Origin: an uncultured Flavobacteriales bacterium
GTDB lineage: Bacteria; Bacteroidota; Bacteroidia; Flavobacteriales; UBA1820
Assembly (NCBI GenBank): GCA_938023515.1
Contig: CALJDR010000063.1
Coordinates: 1-49,333 of the forward strand
Direction: 5' to 3'
DNA: 49,333 nucleotides
The notes under the pieces were generated by a model. It had not been told where the DNA came from. It did no database searches and saw only the letters and a program-made list of their open reading frames with translations. Positions 1 to 8,319 of this stretch are shown here, in pieces (within the stretch, counting starts at the first letter, position 1; each line of letters opens with the position of its first letter). A program made the translations under genes and the position numbers.

Positions 1-189
1 ACACCGTATTGTATCATCATGGCCCTGTTCAACGCGTTCAAGGGCAACCTGAAAAAAGGATACGCCTTCGCCGGGAGCAATGCCTACCGCGAAACGCGTA
101 TTTCGACGGTGCGGGAAGTAATGGGTGAGTTGGTGGACGATTTAAAAAAGAAATTTTCGGAAGGAAAAACGGCAGAAAGCACGCTGTAA
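1..189 (+). CDS. C-terminal fragment of a nitronate monooxygenase/FabK-like flavin oxidoreductase
   Basis: An open frame enters from the left edge in frame 1 and ends at TAA 187-189, giving the last 62 residues of a longer protein. The stretch YAFAGSNAYRETRISTV followed by an EVMGELVDDL helix resembles the C-terminus of the NAD(P)H-dependent flavin oxidoreductases of the nitronate monooxygenase/FabK family, where a G(S/A)NAYR segment lies near the end. Those enzymes are FMN-binding TIM barrels that oxidise nitronates or reduce enoyl-ACP. The catalytic part is outside the window, so the choice between these roles cannot be made. The stop lies 22 bases before the acyl-CoA synthetase, so the two may be co-transcribed. 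The family assignment rests on recalled similarity of a short segment. Confidence 0.55.
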   Translation, partial: TPYCIIMALFNAFKGNLKKGYAFAGSNAYRETRISTVREVMGELVDDLKKKFSEGKTAESTL

Positions 190-211
190 AACTAAATAAC
201 ACTACCAAAAT

Positions 212-1897
212 ATGCTTGAAAAATTCCTAAAACAGACAAAATTCTCCTCGCAGGAGGATTTTATGAAGAACTTCCACGTAGAAGTCCCGGAGAACTTCAA
301 TTTCGGTTACGACGTAGTCGATGCCTGGGCGGCCGAACAACCCGACAAAAAAGCGCTGCTCTGGGTAGGCAAGGACAAACAAAAGATCGATTTCACCTTT
401 GCCGACATCAAACGCGAAAGCGACCGGGCGGCTTCGTTCTTTACCAGCCTGGGCATAGGCAAGGGCGACCGGGTGATGCTCATCCTCAAACGCCACTACG
501 AATTCTGGTTCTCGATCATTGCCCTGCACAAGATAGGTGCCGTGTGTATTCCCGCCACGCACCTGCTGATGCCGCACGATATCGTATACCGCAACAATGC
601 CGCCGGGGTGAAAATGATAGTATCCGTCGGGGACAAGGATATCACGGACCGTATCGACGAAGCGATGCCGCTTTCCTCGACCGTAAAAGTACGTGTCTCG
701 GTAGGCCCTTACGTGCCCGAAGGATGGGAGGATTTCCACAAAGGCCTGAAAAACGCCGCCCCGTTCGTCCGACCGGAGCATGTGAACACCAACGACGATA
801 TTTCGCTGATGTACTTCACCTCCGGAACCACGGGTAATCCCAAGATGGTAGCGCATGATTTTACCTATCCCTTGGCGCATATCATCACCGGAAAATACTG
901 GCACAACCTGGACGAGAATAGTCTTCATTTCACGCTGGCCGACACCGGCTGGGGAAAAGCCGTATGGGGCAAACTGTACGGACAGTGGATCGCCGGAGCC
1001 AACGTATTCGTATACGATTTCGACAAATTCCTCCCGGCCGAGATCCTGGAAATGGTCGAGAAATACCACATCACCTCGTTCTGCGCACCGCCTACGGTAT
1101 TCCGTTTCCTGCTGCATGACGAAGGAATGGGTAAATACGATATTTCTTCCCTGAAATATTGCACCATCGCCGGGGAGGCTCTCAATCCGGAAGTGTACAA
1201 ACAATGGCTGGAACGCACGGGCATCAAACTGATGGAAGGTTTCGGGCAGACCGAGACTACGCTGATCATCGCTTCCTACCCTTGGATAGAACCCAAGAGC
1301 GGCTCAATGGGTATCCGCAACCCGCAGTACGACGTAGACCTGGTAGATGCCGATGGAAACAGCGTAAAAACAGGCGAGGAAGGCCAGATCGTCATCCGTA
1401 CGCATGGGAAAAAAGTGCTCGGTTTGTTCAAGGAATACTACAAAAACCCGGAAATGACCATCCGTTCGATCAAGGACGGTGTATATTACACGGGAGACGT
1501 AGCCACCAGGGACGAGGAAGGCTATTTCTGGTTCGTGAGCCGCGCAGACGATGTGATCAAAAGTTCCGGCTACCGTATCGGGCCGTTCGAAGTGGAGAGC
1601 GCTCTGATGACACATCCGGCCGTGGTGGAATGCGCCATTACCGGGGTACCGGACGAGATTCGCGGACAAATCGTCAAAGCGACCATCGTACTGGCCAGCG
1701 CATACAAAGCTATTGCCGATGAAAACCTGGTCAAACAGATACAGGATTTCGTGAAACACATCACGGCCCCGTACAAGTATCCGCGTATCGTGGAGTTCGT
1801 AGACGAACTGCCCAAGACTATCAGCGGTAAGATCCGCCGGGTGGAGATCCGCGAAAAGGACACCCAAAAGGACGGGGACAAAAAGGAAAGTAAATAA
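212..1897 (+). CDS. AMP-forming acyl-CoA synthetase (acetyl/medium-chain type)
   Basis: This 561-residue protein belongs to the ANL adenylate-forming superfamily. It should activate a carboxylic acid with ATP to an acyl-adenylate and transfer it to CoA in the cytoplasm. The phosphate-binding loop SGTTGNPK lies at residues 204-211. EGFGQTE, YYTGD and SGYRIGPFEVE mark the later core motifs. The C-terminal domain carries PKTISGKIRR at 534-543, with the catalytic lysine of the adenylation half-reaction at 540. The length fits acetyl-CoA synthetase-like and ACSM-type enzymes, which in Bacteroidetes usually act on short or medium acids, but the substrate cannot be read from sequence. The ATG at 212 follows an AT-rich spacer without a clear ribosome binding site. 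A terminator hairpin follows the stop. Confidence 0.9.
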   Translation: MLEKFLKQTKFSSQEDFMKNFHVEVPENFNFGYDVVDAWAAEQPDKKALLWVGKDKQKIDFTFADIKRESDRAASFFTSLGIGKGDRVMLILKRHYEFWFSIIALHKIGAVCIPATHLLMPHDIVYRNNAAGVKMIVSVGDKDITDRIDEAMPLSSTVKVRVSVGPYVPEGWEDFHKGLKNAAPFVRPEHVNTNDDISLMYFTSGTTGNPKMVAHDFTYPLAHIITGKYWHNLDENSLHFTLADTGWGKAVWGKLYGQWIAGANVFVYDFDKFLPAEILEMVEKYHITSFCAPPTVFRFLLHDEGMGKYDISSLKYCTIAGEALNPEVYKQWLERTGIKLMEGFGQTETTLIIASYPWIEPKSGSMGIRNPQYDVDLVDADGNSVKTGEEGQIVIRTHGKKVLGLFKEYYKNPEMTIRSIKDGVYYTGDVATRDEEGYFWFVSRADDVIKSSGYRIGPFEVESALMTHPAVVECAITGVPDEIRGQIVKATIVLASAYKAIADENLVKQIQDFVKHITAPYKYPRIVEFVDELPKTISGKIRRVEIREKDTQKDGDKKESK

Positions 1898-1921
1898 TCC
1901 ATAGAACTTTAAAATCCGTTG

Positions 1922-1961
1922 AACCGGGAAGGCGCTGCAAGCGTTTTCCCGGTTTTTATTT
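1922..1961 (+). terminator. Rho-independent terminator after the acyl-CoA synthetase
   Basis: The 9-base arms AACCGGGAA (1922-1930) and TTCCCGGTT (1946-1954) enclose a loop that can itself fold weakly. A T-rich tail follows. It separates the acyl-CoA synthetase from trkH. Confidence 0.8.
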
Positions 1962-2022
1962 TGCGGTCACCGGGTATTGAAGTACATTTGTTGTAAATTG
2001 TATTTCCTTAAACTTACAAGAA

Positions 2023-3855
2023 ATGCCGTTTTTAAAAGAAGACTTCCTGCACCGCATCCGCAATATCCGGGAAAACGTAAACATATTCCTTTACGATTCC
2101 AAACCTGTCGCCACCCGCATCCTGAATATTCTGAGTGTCATAGCCGCTTTGGCGGGCGTAGCCGGACTGATTGCAGCATATGGATTCGACAACGGCCCGG
2201 AAATGCTGACGGTTATCCGGTATACTTTCAAAGGCATCATCGCTTTTTATTACCTGAAATTCTTTGTGGGGTACCTCTACTCCTTTTCCCCCCGGAAATA
2301 TTTCAATGAATACCGGCTAAACGCCATCCTGTTAGGTATCATTTTATTTATCATCATTTATAAATCTTTTACCCCTACTCTTTTCACCAATATTTTCTCG
2401 TTCGTAGGGGTACAGAACCCGGAATTCCTTTCTTCGGTCATTGAACAGGTAGCTTTTTTGATCCTGCTGATCGTAGAAATAGGCCGCGCTTCCTCTTTCC
2501 TACCTTCTACGCAGTTGTCGGCCCAGAAACTGTTCGTCCTGTCTTTCCTGTTCCTGATATTCGCGGGATCGGCCCTGCTGATGCTGCCCCAGATGAGTGC
2601 GGACGGAGTGAACCTGCCATATATCGATGCGCTTTTCACCTCCACATCGGCCAGCTGTGTCACCGGGCTTGCTTCGGTGGACGTAGGCAGTACATTTTCC
2701 CTGCGGGGTCAGATCATCGTCATGCTGCTGATCCAGTTCGGCGGACTGAACATCATCACTTTCGCAACTTTCTTTCTTATCCTGTCCAAACGGAACATAG
2801 GCATAGGCAACCAGGCATTGATTAAAGATTCGCTGGAAGCCCGGAATTTTAAGGAAAGTATCTTCCTGCTCAAAGAAATATTCTACTCCACCCTGATCAT
2901 CGAAACGATCGGGGCGATTCTCATATTTTTCAACTGGAGCAACAATACGCCCTTTTTGGATGTATACCAAAAAGCATACTATTCCGTATTCCATTCTATC
3001 GCGGCGTTCAACAACGCCGGTTTTTCCCTGTTCCAGGACAATCTTTTCAGTTTCTACTGCCGCAATGCCTATGTCCTGCAGTTTATCATCGCTATCCTCA
3101 TTATCCTGGGCGGTATTGGCTTCCCGGTGATCAAGGATATATTTACCGATTCGTTGAAAAAAGAGGGGCGTATCAACCATAAATGGAGCCTCAATACCCG
3201 GATCGTCGTATTTACGACCATATTCCTGATCGTGATCGGTACAGTGTTCTTCATGGCGTTCGAATGGAACAATAGCCTGAAAGAGCACTCATGGGGCGGC
3301 AAAATCGTAGTCTCATTCTTTCAGTCGGTCACTTCGCGCACGGCCGGTTTTCAATCGGTCGACTTCGGAACAGTACTCAACCCGACGCTGCTGCTGGTCA
3401 TCATGCTCATGTTCGTGGGAGCTTCTCCGGCTTCCACCGGAGGCGGTATAAAGACGACTACGTTCTTCGTACTGGTGCTCTCGGCCCTCAATACCGTGCG
3501 GGGAAAACAACGGGTGAATATCGAACACTCCCAGATAAGCAACAGCGCCATTTTCCGGGCCATGACCATCCTGTTTTTCTCAGCGATATTCGTCATCATA
3601 GGCACGATCGTGCTCAGCTTTACCGATCCGCAGTACGCGACGATAAAACTGCTCTTCGAAGAAGTATCCGGATTCTCCACTACCGGACTGTCCACCGGTA
3701 TCACGCCTTACCTGTCGGACGGAGGAAAGATCACACTAATCGTCACAATGTTCATGGGGCGCATCGGCCTGTTGACATTCGGATTTGCACTGATCAATAA
3801 AATGAAACCGGAGCCGGCCTATAAATATCCGGAAGCCCGGATCATCATCGGCTGA
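2023..3855 (+). CDS. trkH: TrkH/KtrB-type potassium transporter, membrane subunit
   Basis: A 610-residue polytopic membrane protein of the TrkH/KtrB/HKT superfamily, which moves K+ (with Na+ or H+) across the inner membrane. The four pore-loop repeats characteristic of the family are visible: CVTGLASVD (filter glycine about residue 215), AAFNNAGFS (glycine 333), SRTAGFQSVD (glycine 442) and FSTTGLSTG (glycine 555). GASPASTGGGIKTTTF lies between the third and fourth repeats. An N-terminal extension of about 170 residues adds hydrophobic helices before the first pore repeat, making it longer than a typical 480-residue TrkH. No TrkA/KtrA regulatory partner (a Rossmann-fold RCK protein) lies next to it. 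It is flanked by a terminator upstream and the candidate origin downstream, so it is probably monocistronic. Confidence 0.9.
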   Translation: MPFLKEDFLHRIRNIRENVNIFLYDSKPVATRILNILSVIAALAGVAGLIAAYGFDNGPEMLTVIRYTFKGIIAFYYLKFFVGYLYSFSPRKYFNEYRLNAILLGIILFIIIYKSFTPTLFTNIFSFVGVQNPEFLSSVIEQVAFLILLIVEIGRASSFLPSTQLSAQKLFVLSFLFLIFAGSALLMLPQMSADGVNLPYIDALFTSTSASCVTGLASVDVGSTFSLRGQIIVMLLIQFGGLNIITFATFFLILSKRNIGIGNQALIKDSLEARNFKESIFLLKEIFYSTLIIETIGAILIFFNWSNNTPFLDVYQKAYYSVFHSIAAFNNAGFSLFQDNLFSFYCRNAYVLQFIIAILIILGGIGFPVIKDIFTDSLKKEGRINHKWSLNTRIVVFTTIFLIVIGTVFFMAFEWNNSLKEHSWGGKIVVSFFQSVTSRTAGFQSVDFGTVLNPTLLLVIMLMFVGASPASTGGGIKTTTFFVLVLSALNTVRGKQRVNIEHSQISNSAIFRAMTILFFSAIFVIIGTIVLSFTDPQYATIKLLFEEVSGFSTTGLSTGITPYLSDGGKITLIVTMFMGRIGLLTFGFALINKMKPEPAYKYPEARIIIG

Positions 3856-4221
3856 TCCGTTTTTCAGTTCTTACTAACAATTTTCTATCCTCTTCTTTAT
3901 TCTTTTGTTTTAATAAAAAATAAAAGATAGAGATGAATATACCTGCTCATTGTGTGGGTAAAAAACAGATGGAATATTTTGAAAGATAGGTTAGATGTAT
4001 TTGTTATCGGGTTATCAACGGGTCATATAGTTGACAATTAATAAGTAGAATAAGATATTCATAATTGTTCACAGAGGTTATCAAGGGTTTTTGTAGATAT
4101 CTAATTTGTGCAAGCCGGTGATTGCTCCCCCTTTGTTTGTGGAAACTCCCCTTTTTCCTTCAATAGATAAGGTTTTCAGGATAGATAATTCGATTTTTAA
4201 AAAGAGAGGAAAGAAGATAAT

Positions 4222-4230
4222 TGTGGATAA
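4222..4230 (-). promoter_or_regulatory. DnaA box, perfect consensus, inverted
   Basis: TGTGGATAA on the plus strand is the exact reverse complement of the DnaA box TTATCCACA. It faces the next two boxes. Confidence 0.75.
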
Positions 4231-4238
4231 AGGGCAAC

Positions 4239-4247
4239 TTATCCACA
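4239..4247 (+). promoter_or_regulatory. DnaA box, perfect consensus
   Basis: This is an exact TTATCCACA, nine bases after the inverted box. Confidence 0.75.
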
Positions 4248-4248
4248 G

Positions 4249-4257
4249 TTATCCACA
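4249..4257 (+). promoter_or_regulatory. DnaA box, perfect consensus, tandem copy
   Basis: A second exact TTATCCACA starts one base after the previous box, so the two are direct repeats with a ten-base period, about one helical turn. Confidence 0.75.
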
Positions 4258-4307
4258 AGTTTGTTCACTTTTCTCTGTTCCGGTTTTCTTTCCCGCCGGC
4301 ATTTGCG

Positions 4308-4315
4308 TAAATTTG
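4308..4315 (+). promoter_or_regulatory. Putative -7 element for the helicase-nuclease gene
   Basis: TAAATTTG matches the Bacteroidetes -7 consensus TAnnTTTG, 20 bases before the ATG at 4335. No convincing TTTG lies 19-21 bases upstream. It sits just right of the DnaA boxes. Confidence 0.4.
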
Positions 4316-4334
4316 ATTCTCACAGGAGAATAAA

Positions 4335-7300
4335 ATGGGAAAACTTCATATCTACAATGCATCGGCAGGTTCGGGAAAAACGTATTCTCTGGTACGGGAA
4401 TACCTGACGATGCTGTTCCTGTCTCCCCGGGCGGATGCATATCGTTCTATTTTGGCTGTTACATTTACCAACAAGGCGGCCTGGGAAATGAAACGGAGGA
4501 TACTATCCGTACTGGAAGACCTTTCATATGGAAAAGATGCGGGCGGGATGGGTGTGTATATTGTACAGAAAACAGGAATCTCACCCCGGCAAATGCAACA
4601 CAAAGCCGGAGAAATACTGGAAAGCATTTTTAACGATTATTCGGCTTTTTCAGTCAGCACCATCGATTCCTTTACCACGCGGTTAGTGCGCTCTTTTTCC
4701 CGGGAACTGAACCTTCCGGTGGGTTTCAATATTGTGGTGGATGCCGACGATATACTGCAGCAGGCCGTCGATATGCTGCTGATGCGGGCCGGTACTGATG
4801 ATAAGCTGTCGGATATGCTTGTGGATTTTGTGATGCGCAATGTAGATCAGGGCAGCGGGTGGGATATTTCTTCCATCCTGTTCTCCGGCGGGAAACTGAT
4901 ACAGGATCAGGCAGGCAGCGAGGCTTTGGAAAAGCTGGGGGAAAAGAAAGTGGAGGATTATCTCGAATTGGGGCGTCGGCTGTCCCGGTATAAAGTCTCG
5001 GTCGAAAAAGAAATATCGGCATTAGGCAAGGAAGCCTGCGATATTATTTATAATAAGCTCGGTTCCGACAAGATAATGGCGGGCGGGGCCAATGGAATAG
5101 CTTCTTTTTTCCGCAAGGCCCGGGATGGACGGGTATTGGATCTGGACGGAAATTCCCCGGCTGTAGAGAAATTCCTGGCGGGAAAATATGGGTCGGCCAC
5201 CGCTACGGCGGAACAAAAAATAGCTGTCGGAAATCATTATGAAGCTCTTTGCCGGATACTGGAAAACATCCTCGATATCCTGGAGAAAAAGAAAAAAGTA
5301 TATGGGTATGCCGATATGGTGCTTGCCCCGCTGAGCCGCATGGGGGTGGCAGGGGAGATCGAATCCGAAATGAAGGAGATCAAACAGCGCAGTTCGGTAA
5401 TGCTGCTATACGAATTCAATAACATTATCAGCCGCCATTTGCGCCGCGAGCCCGTTCCTTTCATTTATGAAAAGATAGGTGAAAGGTACAAGCACTATTT
5501 TATCGACGAATTCCAGGATACTTCCTGCCTGCAGTGGAACAACCTGCGGGAACTGGTCTACAACCAATTGGCGCAGGACGGACAGGCTGTCGTGGTAGGC
5601 GATGCCAAACAGGCTATTTACCGTTGGCGGGGCGGTGATACCGAGCAGTTCGTGACTTTGTACGAACAAGGTGGGGGGCTCCCTTCCGAGCAATATGAAA
5701 TACAAAACCTGGGGACTAACTACCGGAGCCGCTCGACCATTGTCGATTTTACCAACGAATTCTTTACTCTTGCGGCCCCGATGGCCGGAAGCGAAGCTTT
5801 TCAACAGGTTTATGAACAGGGGAACCGCCAGCAGGCGGCTGATGGCCGGGAAGGGTTCGTATCCATTCAAAATGTGGAAGGTCGTACCGCCGAGGACAGG
5901 TTCGCGCCGATGTTGCAGGGTACGTTGGATGAAATTAAACGGGTGGTGGGCAAAGACGGGTTCCCGTACGGGGATATAGCCGTATTGTACCGCTCCAACC
6001 GGGACGGCAGCGTCCTGGCGCAATATCTTTCGGAGAATGGGATCCCTGTGGTATCCTCGGAAAGTTTGTTGATTGCTTCGGCAGAAGCTGTGCGGGTTGT
6101 AACGGCTTTGCTCCAGTTCATCAGCTATCCCGACGATTTGCAGGCCCGGGCCACGGTGCTCGATTTTTTGGAAAAAGAAAAAAAACTGGGACAAAACGAG
6201 GCGGACGATTTGAAAATAGCCGGAATTTCCGGCTCTGTGAATGGTTTTTTCGGAACGCTTTCCCGGATGACCGCCGGGAAATTCTGCCGGGAGGAAGTTT
6301 TACGATTGCCTCTTTATGAAACCGTCGAATACATCACCCATGCGTTTACCCTCTGGGGACACGGACAGGATGCTTATCTGACGGCTTTTCTGGACATAGT
6401 AGCCGATTTCGTGAAGGACGAATCCGCTTCGGCTGTGGCATTCCTCGAGCATTGGGAAACCAAAAAAGCTACCGCCTCCATCCCGGCTTCCGATACCGGC
6501 AATGCAGTCACGCTGATGACCATTCACAAGGCCAAAGGGCTGGAATTTCCGGTCGTAATCGTGCCCTTTGCCGGTTGGAAGGTCAGCGACCGCGAAGATA
6601 TCTGGACGAATGTCCCGCAGGAAGATGTGCTCGAAGGATTACCGGTAGCCTGTGTGCCTCTTTCGGGTGTGAAAAAATACGGGTTGGACGAAATATATGC
6701 GCCATACGAAGCCCGTATATGGCTGGATAACCTCAATCTGCTGTATGTGGCGCTTACCCGGGCAGGGCATCAACTCCATGTGCTTACTTCCCTCGACGTA
6801 TCCGGACGAACGGTTGCCGGATTTTTCGGTACTTTTCTGGGCAATACCGATATCCGCAACGACGACGACCCCGAGGGTATTTACCTGTACAGTGCCGGCC
6901 GACGGGGAAATGATCATCCGCAGGGCAACAAAGCTGCGGGAGCATTTTCGGTAAAAAATATGGGGGGAGCTCCCTGGCGGGACCGTCTGCGGGTAAGCCT
7001 CGAATGGAAAAAAATATGGTCCGTGCCTGTAATGCGCGCCGTGGAAAAGGGAAATGTGATCCACGCAGTGCTTTCGGCGGTAGAAAATATTTCCCAAATA
7101 GATACGGCTGTTTCCCGGGGTGTATTGTCGGGCCTGTTCCCCCGGGATCGTTCGGATGAGATCGCAAAAGCCGTCCGGGCTGTGGCGGGACACCCGGAAC
7201 TCCGGGAGTATTTTGATGGGCAGTGGGAGGCGCAGACCGAGCGGGAGATCGTTACAGCTTCCGGCAAACTGCTGCGTCCGGATAGAATATGCCTCAGCGG

Positions 7301-7463
7301 AAATCGAGCCGTGGTGATCGATTATAAGACAGGAAGCCCGGATCTGGCGCATAAATCGCAGGTAGAAGAGTATTCCCATGTTCTCACAGATATGGGATAT
7401 GAAGTCGAAAAACGGTTTTTGGTATACCTGAAAGAGGAAAATATAGAGATAATCCCGTGTTAA
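4335..7463 (+). CDS. AddA/RecB-like UvrD-family helicase-nuclease
   Basis: This 1042-residue protein has all superfamily 1A helicase motifs: Walker A ASAGSGKT at residues 9-16, TFTNKAAWEMK, DEFQD at 391-395, GDAKQAIYRWRGG, GTNYRSR, MTIHKAKGLEFPVV and LLYVALTRA. The C-terminus carries a RecB-type nuclease core, VVIDYKTG, with D996 and K998 of the PD-(D/E)xK site. The arrangement is that of AddA or RecB, the motor-nuclease subunit that resects double-strand breaks for RecA. A partner AddB-like subunit is expected but is not encoded next to it: upstream is the candidate origin and downstream a lipoprotein. The ATG at 4335 follows AGGAGA at a usable distance, which is unusual for this phylum. Codon use is more G-rich than in the genes to its left. 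Confidence 0.88.
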   Translation: MGKLHIYNASAGSGKTYSLVREYLTMLFLSPRADAYRSILAVTFTNKAAWEMKRRILSVLEDLSYGKDAGGMGVYIVQKTGISPRQMQHKAGEILESIFNDYSAFSVSTIDSFTTRLVRSFSRELNLPVGFNIVVDADDILQQAVDMLLMRAGTDDKLSDMLVDFVMRNVDQGSGWDISSILFSGGKLIQDQAGSEALEKLGEKKVEDYLELGRRLSRYKVSVEKEISALGKEACDIIYNKLGSDKIMAGGANGIASFFRKARDGRVLDLDGNSPAVEKFLAGKYGSATATAEQKIAVGNHYEALCRILENILDILEKKKKVYGYADMVLAPLSRMGVAGEIESEMKEIKQRSSVMLLYEFNNIISRHLRREPVPFIYEKIGERYKHYFIDEFQDTSCLQWNNLRELVYNQLAQDGQAVVVGDAKQAIYRWRGGDTEQFVTLYEQGGGLPSEQYEIQNLGTNYRSRSTIVDFTNEFFTLAAPMAGSEAFQQVYEQGNRQQAADGREGFVSIQNVEGRTAEDRFAPMLQGTLDEIKRVVGKDGFPYGDIAVLYRSNRDGSVLAQYLSENGIPVVSSESLLIASAEAVRVVTALLQFISYPDDLQARATVLDFLEKEKKLGQNEADDLKIAGISGSVNGFFGTLSRMTAGKFCREEVLRLPLYETVEYITHAFTLWGHGQDAYLTAFLDIVADFVKDESASAVAFLEHWETKKATASIPASDTGNAVTLMTIHKAKGLEFPVVIVPFAGWKVSDREDIWTNVPQEDVLEGLPVACVPLSGVKKYGLDEIYAPYEARIWLDNLNLLYVALTRAGHQLHVLTSLDVSGRTVAGFFGTFLGNTDIRNDDDPEGIYLYSAGRRGNDHPQGNKAAGAFSVKNMGGAPWRDRLRVSLEWKKIWSVPVMRAVEKGNVIHAVLSAVENISQIDTAVSRGVLSGLFPRDRSDEIAKAVRAVAGHPELREYFDGQWEAQTEREIVTASGKLLRPDRICLSGNRAVVIDYKTGSPDLAHKSQVEEYSHVLTDMGYEVEKRFLVYLKEENIEIIPC

Positions 7464-7479
7464 TTAATAAAATGTTATA

Positions 7480-7519
7480 GGTTTTGGGCGTATTATTTTT
7501 TTAAATTGCGCCCAAAACC
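7480..7519. repeat. Inverted repeat between the helicase-nuclease and lipoprotein genes
   Basis: Perfect 11-base arms GGTTTTGGGCG (7480-7490) and CGCCCAAAACC (7509-7519) flank an 18-base AT-rich centre. It could act as a terminator for the upstream gene, although the T-run is in the loop, or as an operator for the lipoprotein gene whose ATG is 17 bases downstream. Confidence 0.6.
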
Positions 7520-7536
7520 AACTACATAGGCACGTC

Positions 7537-8250
7537 ATGAAACTCAGAACCGTATTTACGCTGTCGGCAGTAGGATTGCTGGCTGCCAGTTGCTCGAAAG
7601 AGGCCCTTCCATTTGGTCCCGGCCACACCTCTTCGGAAAACAGTATCAGTTCTTATACAGCGCCTAAGATGGCGGAGGCTACGATTACATACCATCACGA
7701 GGCGACTGGATCTGCGGGGGATGGGGTGGCTCCGTACAACAAGATGCAAATCGATTTTTATGCCGGCGGAATCGATCCCCGGGAGAGTGAACCCTATTTG
7801 GTACAGAATGTTACTTCGCGCAGCGATGCGGAAAAATACGATTCGCTCACCAAGGCCCACCAGGATTACGATTATAATTACGATCCCCGGTATTCGGCTT
7901 ACGATGTCCTGTTCAGAGGTATTAAGTCGGTGAAGATCACTTCCGATACCGGTTATGACGAACAGCATCCTGCGGGGGTGCTTCTAAACGATATTTTTTC
8001 CCTTTCCGTGGATGAGGTAGTCAAGGGCGTAGTAAATGGGCACGAGGGGTATGTTTTTCAGGAGAAAGAATATCCTACCGTGAACGCCCTTCAGGGGGCG
8101 GGGCCGCATTTGTTGAACCGGGTACTTGTACTTAAACCTACGAAGGCCCCTTCTGTGACCTCTACCCATGTATTTTCCCTTGTTTTTGAAGACGAGGACG
8201 GTTATACCCTTGTGGCTAAAACCAAAGCGTTCAAGATAAAAGTCGAATAA
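7537..8250 (+). CDS. Predicted lipoprotein of unknown function
   Basis: A 237-residue protein with a signal peptide ending in the lipobox-like LLAASC, so Cys19 should be lipidated after signal peptidase II cleavage. The mature part begins with a Ser/Thr-rich spacer. It then has charged, tyrosine-rich segments (YDYNYDPRYSAYD around residues 110-122) and a probable beta-rich C-terminal domain. I recognise no domain or catalytic motif. The protein is probably anchored in the outer membrane or exposed at the surface, as many Bacteroidetes lipoproteins are. It stands alone between an inverted repeat upstream and a convergent terminator downstream, so context gives no function. Confidence 0.75.
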   Translation: MKLRTVFTLSAVGLLAASCSKEALPFGPGHTSSENSISSYTAPKMAEATITYHHEATGSAGDGVAPYNKMQIDFYAGGIDPRESEPYLVQNVTSRSDAEKYDSLTKAHQDYDYNYDPRYSAYDVLFRGIKSVKITSDTGYDEQHPAGVLLNDIFSLSVDEVVKGVVNGHEGYVFQEKEYPTVNALQGAGPHLLNRVLVLKPTKAPSVTSTHVFSLVFEDEDGYTLVAKTKAFKIKVE

Positions 8251-8271
8251 TAACCTTTCAGAATAAAATAT

Positions 8272-8303
8272 AAAAAACCGGCTCTTTTGGGCCGGCTTTT
8301 TAT
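8272..8303. terminator. Bidirectional terminator between lipoprotein and polyferredoxin genes
   Basis: An A-run, the stem CCGGC/GCCGG around the loop TCTTTTGG, and a T-run lie between the convergent genes ending at 8250 and 8320. It can serve both directions. Confidence 0.75.
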
Positions 8304-8319
8304 TGTAAACGGATCGTGG

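Larger units (their letters stand above)
3856..4334. other. Candidate replication origin (oriC-like AT-rich gap with DnaA boxes)
   Basis: This 479-base gap between trkH and the helicase-nuclease gene is the longest non-coding stretch in the window and is clearly AT-rich, especially 3880-4100. It contains three perfect copies of the DnaA box TTATCCACA within 36 bases (4222-4257). Degenerate relatives include TTATCAACG (4012-4020), TTATCAAGG (4078-4086) and TTGTTCACA (4065-4073). The AT-rich part left of the perfect boxes could serve as an unwinding element. Local GC skew on the plus strand changes sign across it, although the genes on both sides are on the plus strand. dnaA itself is not in the window, so this could instead be a DnaA-titrating or DnaA-regulated promoter region. 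Confidence 0.55.

Noticed and set aside
4106..4333. 75-codon frame between the origin candidate and the helicase gene
   Set aside because: It runs through the DnaA boxes and the promoter and has no protein features.
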